Assembly: GCA_938075565.1 (NCBI GenBank)
Contig: CALJGU010000092.1
Location: forward strand, 1-33,827
DNA length: 33,827 nt
Reading direction: 5' to 3'
Origin: an uncultured Opitutales bacterium
GTDB taxonomy: Bacteria > Verrucomicrobiota > Verrucomicrobiia > Opitutales > UBA2995
Below, one piece after another: positions 23,413 to 31,095 of the stretch. Position 1 is the first letter of the stretch. The number at the start of each line of letters is the position of its first letter. Both the position numbers and the translations under genes were made by a program. Below the pieces are notes generated by a model, which had not been told where the DNA came from, did not search any database, and saw nothing but the letters and a program-made list of their open reading frames with translations.

Positions 23413-25353
23413 TTAGAAGGAGTATTTAACCGTGGCGGATAGAAAATCGCGATCGGATAGCAAGTTGCGGTTTCCAGCTCCTGAGAACTGGGTGAAGAGT
23501 AGGTCTGCACCCCATTGGCTTAGGTAATCGAATTTTAGACCCAATGTCATGGACTTGCGACCTTCCTGGAAGTTTAGGATGGGGTTTGGAGTAATACCAT
23601 TCACATCGTGAGCAAACTGCAGGATGGGAGATACATTCACTCCTGCGAATACATCACTGTAATCAAGTTGCAGAACCGTGCGGTAGCCCCATGACGAAGA
23701 GGTTGCGAAATAGGCTGGATTTTCCGTTACCGGCTGAATTCCCATTTGGGTGGCCAGTTCGCTAGCAGTAGTAAATGTGCCAGGACCGTCGAAAGGAATG
23801 GTCGTATCGCTCAAGCCGGGAACGTTGGTGTAGCCCGCTTCTGCGATGAAGATTAATTGGTCAGCGCCCAGTGTTGGCCCAAACGCTCGGATAGTAGACA
23901 GTTGGAACTGATACACATCTTTTTCGCGATAGCCTTGGATGCGTTCACCGAGACGATTCCAATAATTCCCGAAATTATTAATCGGAGCGAACATCGGGTT
24001 TACGGCAGAAAGAGCGGCGTAGAGCGTGTCTACGTCATCAAGGGCAAGGGGTTGGTTAGGTCGGTAGGAGAGTTCTCCTTGGAGGGTCCAACCTGTGGTT
24101 CCGATATCAGTATTGAAGCTAACACCGTAAAGGTCGATGTCTTCTGGGTATTCTGATTGGTAGCGGGCCGTAGCAGCTGCATCAAAAAATGCAAACTGTC
24201 CGGCTGCTTCCAGGGCTGCTTGACTGTCTGGTGCGGTCAGGATGGCGAGTTGCTCGGGTGGAACTGCTTCAGGGCCGAACGTTCTTACGGCGGTTGCGAG
24301 TCCCCAGAGTCCGGCTGCCTGCTCTACAGCGACTGCAGGAGGCATACCTCCCAGAACAAATACGGTTGTGAGAGGGCCCGAGAGGTCTGGGTTAATATGT
24401 TGAGTGGGTGTAATGGCGCTTACAAGCGGGACTCGGCTATGGTTTTTTATAGCGTAGAATCCAAATTCTGTATTGTTCAACTCGGGAACCAAGACGCGGA
24501 CGGCCACACCAAACTGACCAGAGTCAGAAGCAAGCACGTTTGGCCCGCGTGGGACGAAGCCAAAGGGCGCATCTTCAGATACGGCGCCGAAACCCAAGTA
24601 AATGCGATCTGAACCACGGCTTACCACATCGTTGGTGCTAAAGTAGGTTCCGCGTGGATCGATAATGGTTTCTTTCCATTTGAACTGGTAGAAGGCTTCG
24701 AAAGTAACGTTTTCGGTGAGACCGATATTGACACTAGCCATTGGGACTGGCTTTAGGGCTTCTTTTAATTCTGCACCTGGTATCCGTAATTTACTTACGT
24801 CTACTGGGTTAATTGAATTGATCCCGTTTTGGATGAAGATACTTTCACCCCAGCTGAGCACTTGGCTTCCGAGACGGAGGTCTATCGGAATGTCGCCTGC
24901 ATCAATATTAAAGTAAACAAAGGCATCCAGAATCTCTGAGTCGCTGCCCACCTTGTCGAGGGCAAGTTCACTCAGGGGGCGGAAGGCCCGGTTGCCGTCT
25001 TCATTTTCCCAGTCGTAGAAACTGGTCATGCGGACGAAAGCGCCAAAGTTGTCCCCAGCGATCTCAAAATCGTTGGTCATTTTGACGGCTTTTGAGAACC
25101 AACCTCTTTCATAATTCAGATTTCCATCATCAACATTGATAGAAACTTGGTTCCCGCCATTGGGCAGGCCAAAAAAATCAGGGTCGGGATCAGAAGTTCG
25201 ATAAGAACCACCAATCGAAAGTGTCGTATCGAGTTGAGCGGTCAGCTCTCCCACTTCGAAGACAAAGCCGCGAGTAGTGATGGAAGAACTTAATAGCAGG
25301 ATTAACGCTATGCCTGACAAGTAAGACCAGGTGATAATTGGACGATGTTTCAT
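23413..25353 (-). CDS. DUF1302 family outer-membrane barrel protein
   Basis: The 646-aa protein has a signal peptide (SYLSGIALILLLSSSITTRGFVFEVGELTAQLDT). The mature start, with GELTAQLDTTLSIGGSYRT, RGWFSKAVKMTNDFEIAGDNFGAFVR and LRLGSQVLSWGESIF, is diagnostic of DUF1302. Alternating beta strands run to the C-terminal SATVKYSF, which ends in the phenylalanine expected of Bam-assembled barrels. It is the first gene of the operon DUF1302-DUF1329-YCF48-MMPL. Known relatives are frequent in Proteobacteria near steroid, alkane or polyester metabolism genes. The likely role is an outer-membrane channel or receptor for hydrophobic compounds; the compound is unknown here. Confidence 0.93.
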   Translation of the reverse strand: MKHRPIITWSYLSGIALILLLSSSITTRGFVFEVGELTAQLDTTLSIGGSYRTSDPDPDFFGLPNGGNQVSINVDDGNLNYERGWFSKAVKMTNDFEIAGDNFGAFVRMTSFYDWENEDGNRAFRPLSELALDKVGSDSEILDAFVYFNIDAGDIPIDLRLGSQVLSWGESIFIQNGINSINPVDVSKLRIPGAELKEALKPVPMASVNIGLTENVTFEAFYQFKWKETIIDPRGTYFSTNDVVSRGSDRIYLGFGAVSEDAPFGFVPRGPNVLASDSGQFGVAVRVLVPELNNTEFGFYAIKNHSRVPLVSAITPTQHINPDLSGPLTTVFVLGGMPPAVAVEQAAGLWGLATAVRTFGPEAVPPEQLAILTAPDSQAALEAAGQFAFFDAAATARYQSEYPEDIDLYGVSFNTDIGTTGWTLQGELSYRPNQPLALDDVDTLYAALSAVNPMFAPINNFGNYWNRLGERIQGYREKDVYQFQLSTIRAFGPTLGADQLIFIAEAGYTNVPGLSDTTIPFDGPGTFTTASELATQMGIQPVTENPAYFATSSSWGYRTVLQLDYSDVFAGVNVSPILQFAHDVNGITPNPILNFQEGRKSMTLGLKFDYLSQWGADLLFTQFSGAGNRNLLSDRDFLSATVKYSF

Positions 25354-25514
25354 TTCAGAGCAGGTTGGATGAACCTAGCAGTTCATAGGAACTACTTATA
25401 TAAAAAGGAGAGATAAAATAGGTTGGCTTTTGTGGTCAGTAAATCCGCAGGATGGGAGAATGGATGCTGTTTCTTGTGTGTGGTAATAAGGACTAAATAA
25501 GGATCGTTGTGCAG

Positions 25515-25534
25515 TTTTCACATATGAGTGAAAA
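25515..25534. promoter_or_regulatory. Perfect dyad TTTTCAC-N6-GTGAAAA
   Basis: TTTTCAC (25515-25521) and GTGAAAA (25528-25534) are exact complements across six bases, the geometry of a dimeric helix-turn-helix operator. It lies about 165 bp upstream of the DUF1302 start. No matching regulator gene is in the window. Confidence 0.45.
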
Positions 25535-25625
25535 TTGAGAACTGGCTGAAAAATGCTAGTTTACACGCTTTTGACAGACAAATTGCCAAATTCGCCGATA
25601 TGCGCCTGTCCGATTGAGAACTGGC
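25534..25625 (+). repeat. Short direct repeat ATTGAGAACTGGC
   Basis: The 13-base sequence occurs at 25534-25546 and again at 25613-25625, 79 bp apart in non-coding DNA. The first copy touches the dyad at 25515-25534. It may mark regulator half-sites or be chance. Confidence 0.6.
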
Positions 25626-25772
25626 ACGCATATAGAAAACCAGTTTCCAGGCTGTGCGAGTACTAGAAATCAGGATTTCGTAGCTCGATTTGGTGGGCTC
25701 GTTATACCTATTTGGGGGAGTATAGCCTGTCTCTCCCACCTATCCTTTCGGGGAGATGTCCAGAAAAGTGTC

Positions 25773-26774
25773 TTAAGGGCGTTGAGGCTCTGGCTGGGTA
25801 TTCACGTGTGTCAGCCCATTGGGGTTATCAAAAATGTCAGGGTGTAGGGCTGCTGCAATTTGTTCCAGGGCGATAATATGTCTGGGACCAGGTATTGCCA
25901 GAGTATCTCCGTCCATGAGGTAGACTCGATTATTCTTAAAAGCGGGGATTTGAGACCACATCGGATCTTTAGCCAGCTCTTTTACGCCCTGCCCATCAGC
26001 TGCTTGTGTGGAAATGAGAATAACCTCCGGTTGTTTTTGAAAAAGTGCTTTAAACGAAAGGGTGGGCGATTGAGAGGAGCCATCTTCCATCATGTTTGAT
26101 CCGCCGGAGATAGAAACTAACTCATCGATGAAGGAGCCGGCGCCTGCTGCTCGCAATGGATCAAGGGAGTGTAAGACCGCTGTTGATAGCGGCGTAGATT
26201 CTTCCAATGAGCCTATTTCAGCTTCGATGGTGGTTCGTTTCCGCGTGAGCCAGGAGATCAGCGTCTGTACATCTCCCTCGGCGTTTAAAATTTTTCCCAG
26301 TATTTCAAGATCGCGGAGAACGGCATTCCAATTCTGAAGATCAAATACCACGATGGAGAATCCTTGGGCCTCGAGTTTGGCGATCTGGTGCGCCTCCATC
26401 TTCTTACTCACGAGTATTACGTTCGGCTTCAAAGCTACCAGTCGCTCAGACATTATGCTTTTTGAGCTTCCCAACACTTCGATCTCGAGAGCAGCCTCAG
26501 GAAACTCACACGCTTCGGATCGTCCGATTAACAAATGACCTCGATCCAGCGCGAAAATGTATTCGGTTACGCTAGGAACCAGGGATACAATCTTGATCGC
26601 TGAGTGCTGTAATGCAATGGGTTCTCCTCTTGCATCCTCAAAGTTGATAGAGTCCGAATAATATACATTTGATGAATCCTTACTCGATTCATAGGGCTTC
26701 TTTTTACAGGAAGCTGAGAAGATGACGCTCAAAGTAATGAGCGGGAAACAAAGGATCCGATTGAGAGATTTCAT
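25773..26774 (-). CDS. BtuF-like periplasmic-binding lipoprotein (corrinoid/haem/siderophore type)
   Basis: The 333-aa protein has a lipoprotein signal peptide with lipobox FSAS-C (C23), so it is lipid-anchored. The mature part shows the helical-backbone metal receptor pattern: IVSLVPSVTEYIFALDRGHLLIG (about 64-86), then LVALKPNVILVSKKM and LAIPGPRHIIALEQIAAALHP at the end. This type captures vitamin B12, haem or ferric siderophores for an ABC importer. No ATPase or permease genes lie nearby, so the importer must be elsewhere or the protein has another role. The gene starts 15 bp after the stop of the nucleoside-permease-like gene, in an apparent three-gene operon. Confidence 0.88.
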   Translation of the reverse strand: MKSLNRILCFPLITLSVIFSASCKKKPYESSKDSSNVYYSDSINFEDARGEPIALQHSAIKIVSLVPSVTEYIFALDRGHLLIGRSEACEFPEAALEIEVLGSSKSIMSERLVALKPNVILVSKKMEAHQIAKLEAQGFSIVVFDLQNWNAVLRDLEILGKILNAEGDVQTLISWLTRKRTTIEAEIGSLEESTPLSTAVLHSLDPLRAAGAGSFIDELVSISGGSNMMEDGSSQSPTLSFKALFQKQPEVILISTQAADGQGVKELAKDPMWSQIPAFKNNRVYLMDGDTLAIPGPRHIIALEQIAAALHPDIFDNPNGLTHVNTQPEPQRP

Positions 26775-26789
26775 TCAAGCACCTGGACT

Positions 26790-27839
26790 CTACTTCCCAG
26801 GCGTATTGCTTTCGAAACGGTCCCAATTAGCGATGAGCTCGTTGGCTACTGTACTACCCACTTTGTAAGCGGCTTCTTTTGCGGGTATGCTTTCTGCAGG
26901 GTAGTGTGCTGTGCTCGACCAGGCTGCATCTTCTCCGGGGGGAGGAGTTGAGAAATTGCTGGCGGTCCGTAGAACCAGAATCCGTTGAGTATCTACCAGC
27001 CCAGTACGAGACATACGGTGCAATGCGGTGAGTGTGCCGTTGTCTTCCATGTTCGTGGTCATGAAGTTGGCCTCTCTGTCAGAGTGAAGTTTCATCCAGT
27101 TATTGGCCCACTTGTTTAGAAGTTCACCGTGCCAGTAGGTGCTTGAGCCAAGGGTATCCCCGATAAGGACTTTCGGAGGACGTGTAGCTTCTGGGAGGCC
27201 TTTGAACTTTTTTCGAAAAGCTGCAATTTCCGGGTCATCACCCAAATCAATGTCCTTCGTTAGTGAGTAGGCCCAGTCCACCAGGTCGGAATTGAGGCGA
27301 AAGGAAATGGTCTCAACGGTCCAGCCATCTTCCAATGTGTCCGGCTCTCTTGCACCCAGGGCAATGAATCCATATTCCCAATCTTCTGGGATTTCGCGGG
27401 CATCGATTTCGTAAGCCAGGTCACCGTCCACTACCCATTTGGCCCAAATAGCATCTCCTAGCGCGGCGTCCGCAGGGTCAGCCCCTCCGATACCGGCAAT
27501 GATCCAGTATGCTTTGGAAAAATCAAACCGCGGGTCCATTCCGAGTGCCATGATACTTGCTGTGGCATTGGTGACTCCGCCTCCAGTGCAAGTTAGTAGC
27601 GTTCCGTCGTTTCGATAGTAAAGATCATGGAGTCCCAGAGGGAAATTCATCCGTTCGTCAAACCCACCACGTTCAACCCAAAACTGCATTTCTCCTGGTT
27701 GGTCGCCTGTATGCTCTCCATTTTCAAACATCGAAACAATCACCACTTTGATGGGGATCTTGGATTCTGCGAAAATAGAAAGGGTTGAGACGGCGGCAAT
27801 GAATGTGCCCCAAATGAGAAATTTAATCGATGCTTTCAT
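26790..27839 (-). CDS. Purine nucleoside permease (NUP) family protein, exported
   Basis: The start is placed at the ATG at 27839, which gives a good signal peptide (MKASIKFLIWGTFIAAVSTLSIFAES); an ATG at 27869 is possible. The 349-aa mature-type sequence contains PIKVVIVSMFENGEHTGDQPGE, LLTCTGGGVTNATASIMALG, WIIAGIGGADP and MTTNMEDNGTLTALHRM, blocks I associate with the NUP family named after a Candida purine nucleoside permease. The fold is related to nucleoside phosphorylases, so a periplasmic nucleoside-binding or -cleaving enzyme is as likely as transport. No membrane helices follow the signal, which argues against a permease. It follows the Brp/Blh-like gene closely. Confidence 0.85.
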   Translation of the reverse strand: MKASIKFLIWGTFIAAVSTLSIFAESKIPIKVVIVSMFENGEHTGDQPGEMQFWVERGGFDERMNFPLGLHDLYYRNDGTLLTCTGGGVTNATASIMALGMDPRFDFSKAYWIIAGIGGADPADAALGDAIWAKWVVDGDLAYEIDAREIPEDWEYGFIALGAREPDTLEDGWTVETISFRLNSDLVDWAYSLTKDIDLGDDPEIAAFRKKFKGLPEATRPPKVLIGDTLGSSTYWHGELLNKWANNWMKLHSDREANFMTTNMEDNGTLTALHRMSRTGLVDTQRILVLRTASNFSTPPPGEDAAWSSTAHYPAESIPAKEAAYKVGSTVANELIANWDRFESNTPGK

Positions 27840-27883
27840 AGGAATGAAGGGTAGCACAAACGGTATCATGACCAATGTCGATT

Positions 27884-28891
27884 CTAGTCGTTCAATCGTT
27901 TAGGATTAAAGTCCACCAATAAACTGACCAATGAGTGAGGAATCATGAGCAGTATCAATGGCAGGAGGCATCCGAGAGAGGCTGAACGGAAGGTCTGTCC
28001 CGTATACAATTGCCAGGCGAACCATAGCGCCATTGCAAATCCGGCCAAAAATGTCATGAGGTTAGTGCGTTGAAAAAGATTGGGCAGGGCCCTCAGGATT
28101 CCTCTCGTATCGAGCAAGCTTCCTCGCTCCTCTGGTATGTATGCCGATACGCGAGTCATATGCCTGATTGCATGTAGTATAAGGAAGTAGAACGTCAGGC
28201 TCAGTATCGGATGGATCCACATAAAGGTTACCAGGAGGAGTAACGATTCAACTCCATGTGCGGCCATGGACCGTGGTAAGCCTCGCCCTTCGATGAATTT
28301 GTTGGCCAGGAAGGAGAGGAGCTCCAGGAAAAGAGCGAAATAGAGTAAGTATTTAGAGAATGAATACAGCGTCGATAAGATGTGGCTATGGTCAACTCGG
28401 AGGATCGTCAGGATGACTTCCTGCGTCTCGAGTGGTTTGAAATAGAGTGGCGCTATAAAGACCAGCATGCCTCGGCCTACAGATCCTATAACCCATGCAG
28501 GTCCTCTCTCAGGATATAAATAGAGAGCATCCATGCTTCCCCAGTGCCAGATGATCAGTCCGGTAAATAGTGCTACGACGAAATTGATAGAAATTAGGCT
28601 CAGCGCCCAAACGATTCCGCCCACCAAAAACAGGAAACAAAAGACTAACAGCCAATAGGCTGGTCGAATTCCCCAAGGTGGATTCAAGATCCAAGCTGGT
28701 AAATACATATCCGATGATCCATGGGGAATCGTGAATACTACCAAGCCAAAGAGAAAAAATATGAGTTGTATGGCTTGGGCTGAATCTAGAAAGAGCCAAC
28801 TTACCGCCCAGAACCCCACATAGAGCAGCCAAAGCCATTTTCTCTCCCATACCGGATTGACGAAGGTGTCGATGAGTAAAATGCGTAGCAT
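27884..28891 (-). CDS. Brp/Blh-like beta-carotene 15,15'-dioxygenase
   Basis: The 335-aa membrane protein has about eight to ten hydrophobic helices. Four histidines sit in the family's places: TIPHGSSD (H57), IIWHWGSMD (H116) and the pair LILHAIRHMTR (H240, H244). Their spacing, about 59, 124 and 4 residues, resembles that of the four iron ligands of characterised marine Blh, with a longer N terminus here. Blh cleaves beta-carotene to two retinal molecules, usually to supply a microbial rhodopsin. No rhodopsin or carotenoid genes are in the window. The neighbours (NUP family, BtuF-like) are unusual partners. Substrate specificity is uncertain because the rest of the sequence is divergent. 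Confidence 0.75.
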   Translation of the reverse strand: MLRILLIDTFVNPVWERKWLWLLYVGFWAVSWLFLDSAQAIQLIFFLFGLVVFTIPHGSSDMYLPAWILNPPWGIRPAYWLLVFCFLFLVGGIVWALSLISINFVVALFTGLIIWHWGSMDALYLYPERGPAWVIGSVGRGMLVFIAPLYFKPLETQEVILTILRVDHSHILSTLYSFSKYLLYFALFLELLSFLANKFIEGRGLPRSMAAHGVESLLLLVTFMWIHPILSLTFYFLILHAIRHMTRVSAYIPEERGSLLDTRGILRALPNLFQRTNLMTFLAGFAMALWFAWQLYTGQTFRSASLGCLLPLILLMIPHSLVSLLVDFNPKRLND

Positions 28892-28907
28892 GGGATCTAA
28901 AGAATAA

Positions 28908-28936
28908 CCAAGAATTCAACTTACGGGAATTGTTGG
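28908..28936. promoter_or_regulatory. Imperfect dyad between the divergent blh-like and alkC-like genes
   Basis: CCAAGAATTCA (28908-28918) and GGAATTGTTGG (28926-28936) are complementary at 9 of 11 positions around a 7-base centre. It lies 17 bp upstream of the Blh-like start and ahead of the alkC-like start, so it could be a shared operator. Confidence 0.4.
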
Positions 28937-29014
28937 TCTCCGTCCAACTCATTATATGCGGGATTATTGGCTTTCGGTATTCCATTGTTGAATGAAGTTC
29001 ACTTGTCTACTGCT

Positions 29015-30094
29015 GTGAGTAATTTGAAGGACCAGTTTTTCCTGCCTGAGACGATCAGGAAGCTAGGCAATAACCTAGAAACCGTGCATGCTGGCTTCTC
29101 TGCTCAGGACTTCGTTTCCACAGTTTTATCAGATCCTTGGGATTCGCTGGAGTTAATGGATAGAATGCGAAGGGTGGCTGATTGTGTGAGGGAGCATCTT
29201 CCCGATGATTATCCGGAAGCCCTAAATATTTTGAGATCGGCTGCTGCAGGGATTGAAGGATTCGACTCCCTTGTATTTCCGGACTTTGTCCAACGCTATG
29301 GGCTGGAATATCCGGATGAGTCCATTGCGGCACTGCAGCACTTCACCGAGTTGTGTTCTTCGGAATTTGCTGTGCGTCCTTTTATTATGCAGTACCCGAA
29401 ACGTATGTTCAAGCAATTGAAGCGTTGGGCCAAGTCCAAGAATCAACACCACCGGCGATTGGCTAGCGAAGGGTGTAGACCGAGGCTGCCTTGGGCCGCA
29501 GCGCTAAAAGATCTCAAGAAAGATCCCACGCCCATTTTCGCTATTCTGGAAATCTTGAAAGAGGACTCTGAATTGTATGTCCGCCGATCAGTTGCCAATA
29601 ACCTCAATGATATCAGCAAGGATCATCCGAATCGGGTGATTGAATTGGCCAAACGCTGGAAGGGTAATTCGGAGCACACCGATTGGATAATTAAGCACGC
29701 CTGCCGAACATTGTTGAAACAAGGTCGAACCGAGGTTCTTCAGCTATTTGGCTTTTCTTCACCTGATTCCATTCATGTAGCTCCTCTGGAATGGGACCGT
29801 AAACAAATAGCGATTGGCGACTCGATCGTATTCAGCTCCAAAATACAGACTTCTAAAGCCTCACTGGGAAAACTTCGATTGGAATACGTCGTTCACTTTG
29901 TGAAGAAGAACGGCACTACTTCTCCCAAGGTCTTTCACATTTCAGAGCGAATGGAGCAGGCTAAAGAAATGTCTATAGAAAAACGTCACCGCTTTGCCGA
30001 TCTTTCGACCCGCAAGCATTATCCCGGGACTCATCGCTTTGAGTTGCGCGTGAATGGAGTGGTGAAATCTGAAGGTGAAATTGAATTGGCCTAG
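29015..30094 (+). CDS. AlkC-type DNA alkylation repair glycosylase with C-terminal Ig-like domain
   Basis: No ATG is available at the 5' end. The GTG at 29015 (MSNLKDQFFLPETIRK) matches where AlkC proteins begin; a TTG at 28967 would add 16 residues unlike the family. The product is 359 aa. The first 250 residues are HEAT-like helical repeats with the signature RRLASEGCRPRLPWA (about residues 148-162 from the GTG), typical of AlkC. The last 90 or so are beta-rich (LEWDRKQIAIGDSIVFSS through HRFELRVNGVVKSEG), an Ig-like domain. AlkC enzymes excise N-alkylated bases such as 3-methyladenine, and in Pseudomonas AlkC an Ig-like domain contributes to DNA contact, to my knowledge. It is probably cytoplasmic. 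Confidence 0.87.
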   Translation: MSNLKDQFFLPETIRKLGNNLETVHAGFSAQDFVSTVLSDPWDSLELMDRMRRVADCVREHLPDDYPEALNILRSAAAGIEGFDSLVFPDFVQRYGLEYPDESIAALQHFTELCSSEFAVRPFIMQYPKRMFKQLKRWAKSKNQHHRRLASEGCRPRLPWAAALKDLKKDPTPIFAILEILKEDSELYVRRSVANNLNDISKDHPNRVIELAKRWKGNSEHTDWIIKHACRTLLKQGRTEVLQLFGFSSPDSIHVAPLEWDRKQIAIGDSIVFSSKIQTSKASLGKLRLEYVVHFVKKNGTTSPKVFHISERMEQAKEMSIEKRHRFADLSTRKHYPGTHRFELRVNGVVKSEGEIELA

Positions 30095-30133
30095 AGTATC
30101 GACTTTCCGTGCGATCGTCATAACCCTTGATCT

Positions 30134-31090
30134 ATGAAGCTATTGATTGCCCTGTCATCTCTCCTCTTGCTAATTGCCTGCAGTCCTGCGGACGAAGAAG
30201 TCACCCGTCTGGTAATAGCCGCCGAGGGAGGCAAGCAGGTTGCGATTGCTGACTCAGCAGGAAAGGTCTTGTGGAAACACCCGATCAAGCAAGTACACGA
30301 TGTTCATTTGCTCGAGAATGGAAACATCCTGGTGAGCAACGGTTGGACCAAAGTGATGGAGTTAAATTTAGCCGGGGAAACTGTTTGGGAATACGACAGC
30401 AGTAAAACGGAAGGTTTCAATGGACAGAAAATCGAGATTCACGCCTTTCAAAGATTAGCCAATGGCAATACTATGATCGCCGAAAGTGGGATCAGTCGGA
30501 TTGTAGAAGTAGACAAAAGCGGTAAGCTGGTATCCGAAATACCTCTACAGGTAAAAGACCCGCACCCACATCGGGATACTCGGCTTGTTCGGAAACTCGA
30601 TAATGGAGACTACCTGGTCAGCCATGAAGGAGAGGAGAGAGTAGCTCGTTACAATATGGCAGGAGAAATCGTATGGAACTTTCAAGTCCCACTCTTCGAT
30701 AAGGAACCGGCCAAAGGGCATGGCCCGGAAGGGTACGGAGCAAAAACTTTTTCAGCAATGGTCCTCCAAAATGGAAACTACCTCATCGCAACCGGAAACG
30801 GCCATAGTGTCCTCGAAGTCACTCCAGAGAAAGAGATCGTCTGGCACCTATCACAGAACGAGATTCCTGAAGTTACCCTGGCCTGGGTGACAACGCTTCA
30901 GGAACTCCCCAATGGTAACCTCGTCATCGGCAATTGCCATGCCGGCGAGGAGAATCCTCAGATTATTGAGATCACTCGGGATAAAGAACTCGTCTGGAGC
31001 TGGTACAATTGGACGGAGTTCGGCGACGCGTTGTCCAACAGTTTGGTGGTCGATGGGCAAAGAGCGGCAGACCTTCTTAAGAACCTCTAG
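30134..31090 (+). CDS. Beta-propeller lipoprotein (PQQ-like/arylsulfotransferase-like repeats)
   Basis: The 318-aa protein starts with a lipoprotein signal MKLLIALSSLLLLIA-C (C16). The rest consists of repeated blades of the form ENGNILVxNGxxKVxELxxxGEIVWEY: examples are LLENGNILVSNG, LANGNTMIAESG, LDNGDYLVSHEG, LQNGNYLIATGNG and LPNGNLVIGNC. This GN-xx-V pattern plus W at the blade end is seen in PQQ-like and arylsulfotransferase-like propellers. The catalytic histidines of true arylsulfotransferases cannot be confirmed, so a binding role is equally possible. It lies 39 bp after the AlkC-type gene and converges on the FG-GAP gene with a 5-bp gap. Confidence 0.82.
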   Translation: MKLLIALSSLLLLIACSPADEEVTRLVIAAEGGKQVAIADSAGKVLWKHPIKQVHDVHLLENGNILVSNGWTKVMELNLAGETVWEYDSSKTEGFNGQKIEIHAFQRLANGNTMIAESGISRIVEVDKSGKLVSEIPLQVKDPHPHRDTRLVRKLDNGDYLVSHEGEERVARYNMAGEIVWNFQVPLFDKEPAKGHGPEGYGAKTFSAMVLQNGNYLIATGNGHSVLEVTPEKEIVWHLSQNEIPEVTLAWVTTLQELPNGNLVIGNCHAGEENPQIIEITRDKELVWSWYNWTEFGDALSNSLVVDGQRAADLLKNL

Positions 31091-31095
31091 TTATT

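Larger units (their letters stand above)
25354..25772. other. Gene-poor intergenic region upstream of the DUF1302 operon
   Basis: No reading frame here looks protein-coding; two short frames lack family character and plausible starts. The region holds a perfect 7-bp dyad, a 13-bp direct repeat (both listed separately) and two smaller dyads near the DUF1302 start: AGGTT-N5-AACCT at 25362-25376 and AGTTC-N4-GAACT at 25380-25393. It probably carries the promoter and control sites of the DUF1302 operon. No regulator gene is visible nearby. Confidence 0.6.

Noticed and set aside
24157-24612. 151-codon frame on the + strand inside the DUF1302 gene
   Set aside because: It is antisense to a gene with diagnostic family motifs; the translation is Cys/Arg-rich and has no recognisable pattern.
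25614-25847. 77-codon + frame upstream of and overlapping the BtuF-like gene
   Set aside because: It overlaps the 3' end of a confident gene in antisense, has no family resemblance and no clear start signal.
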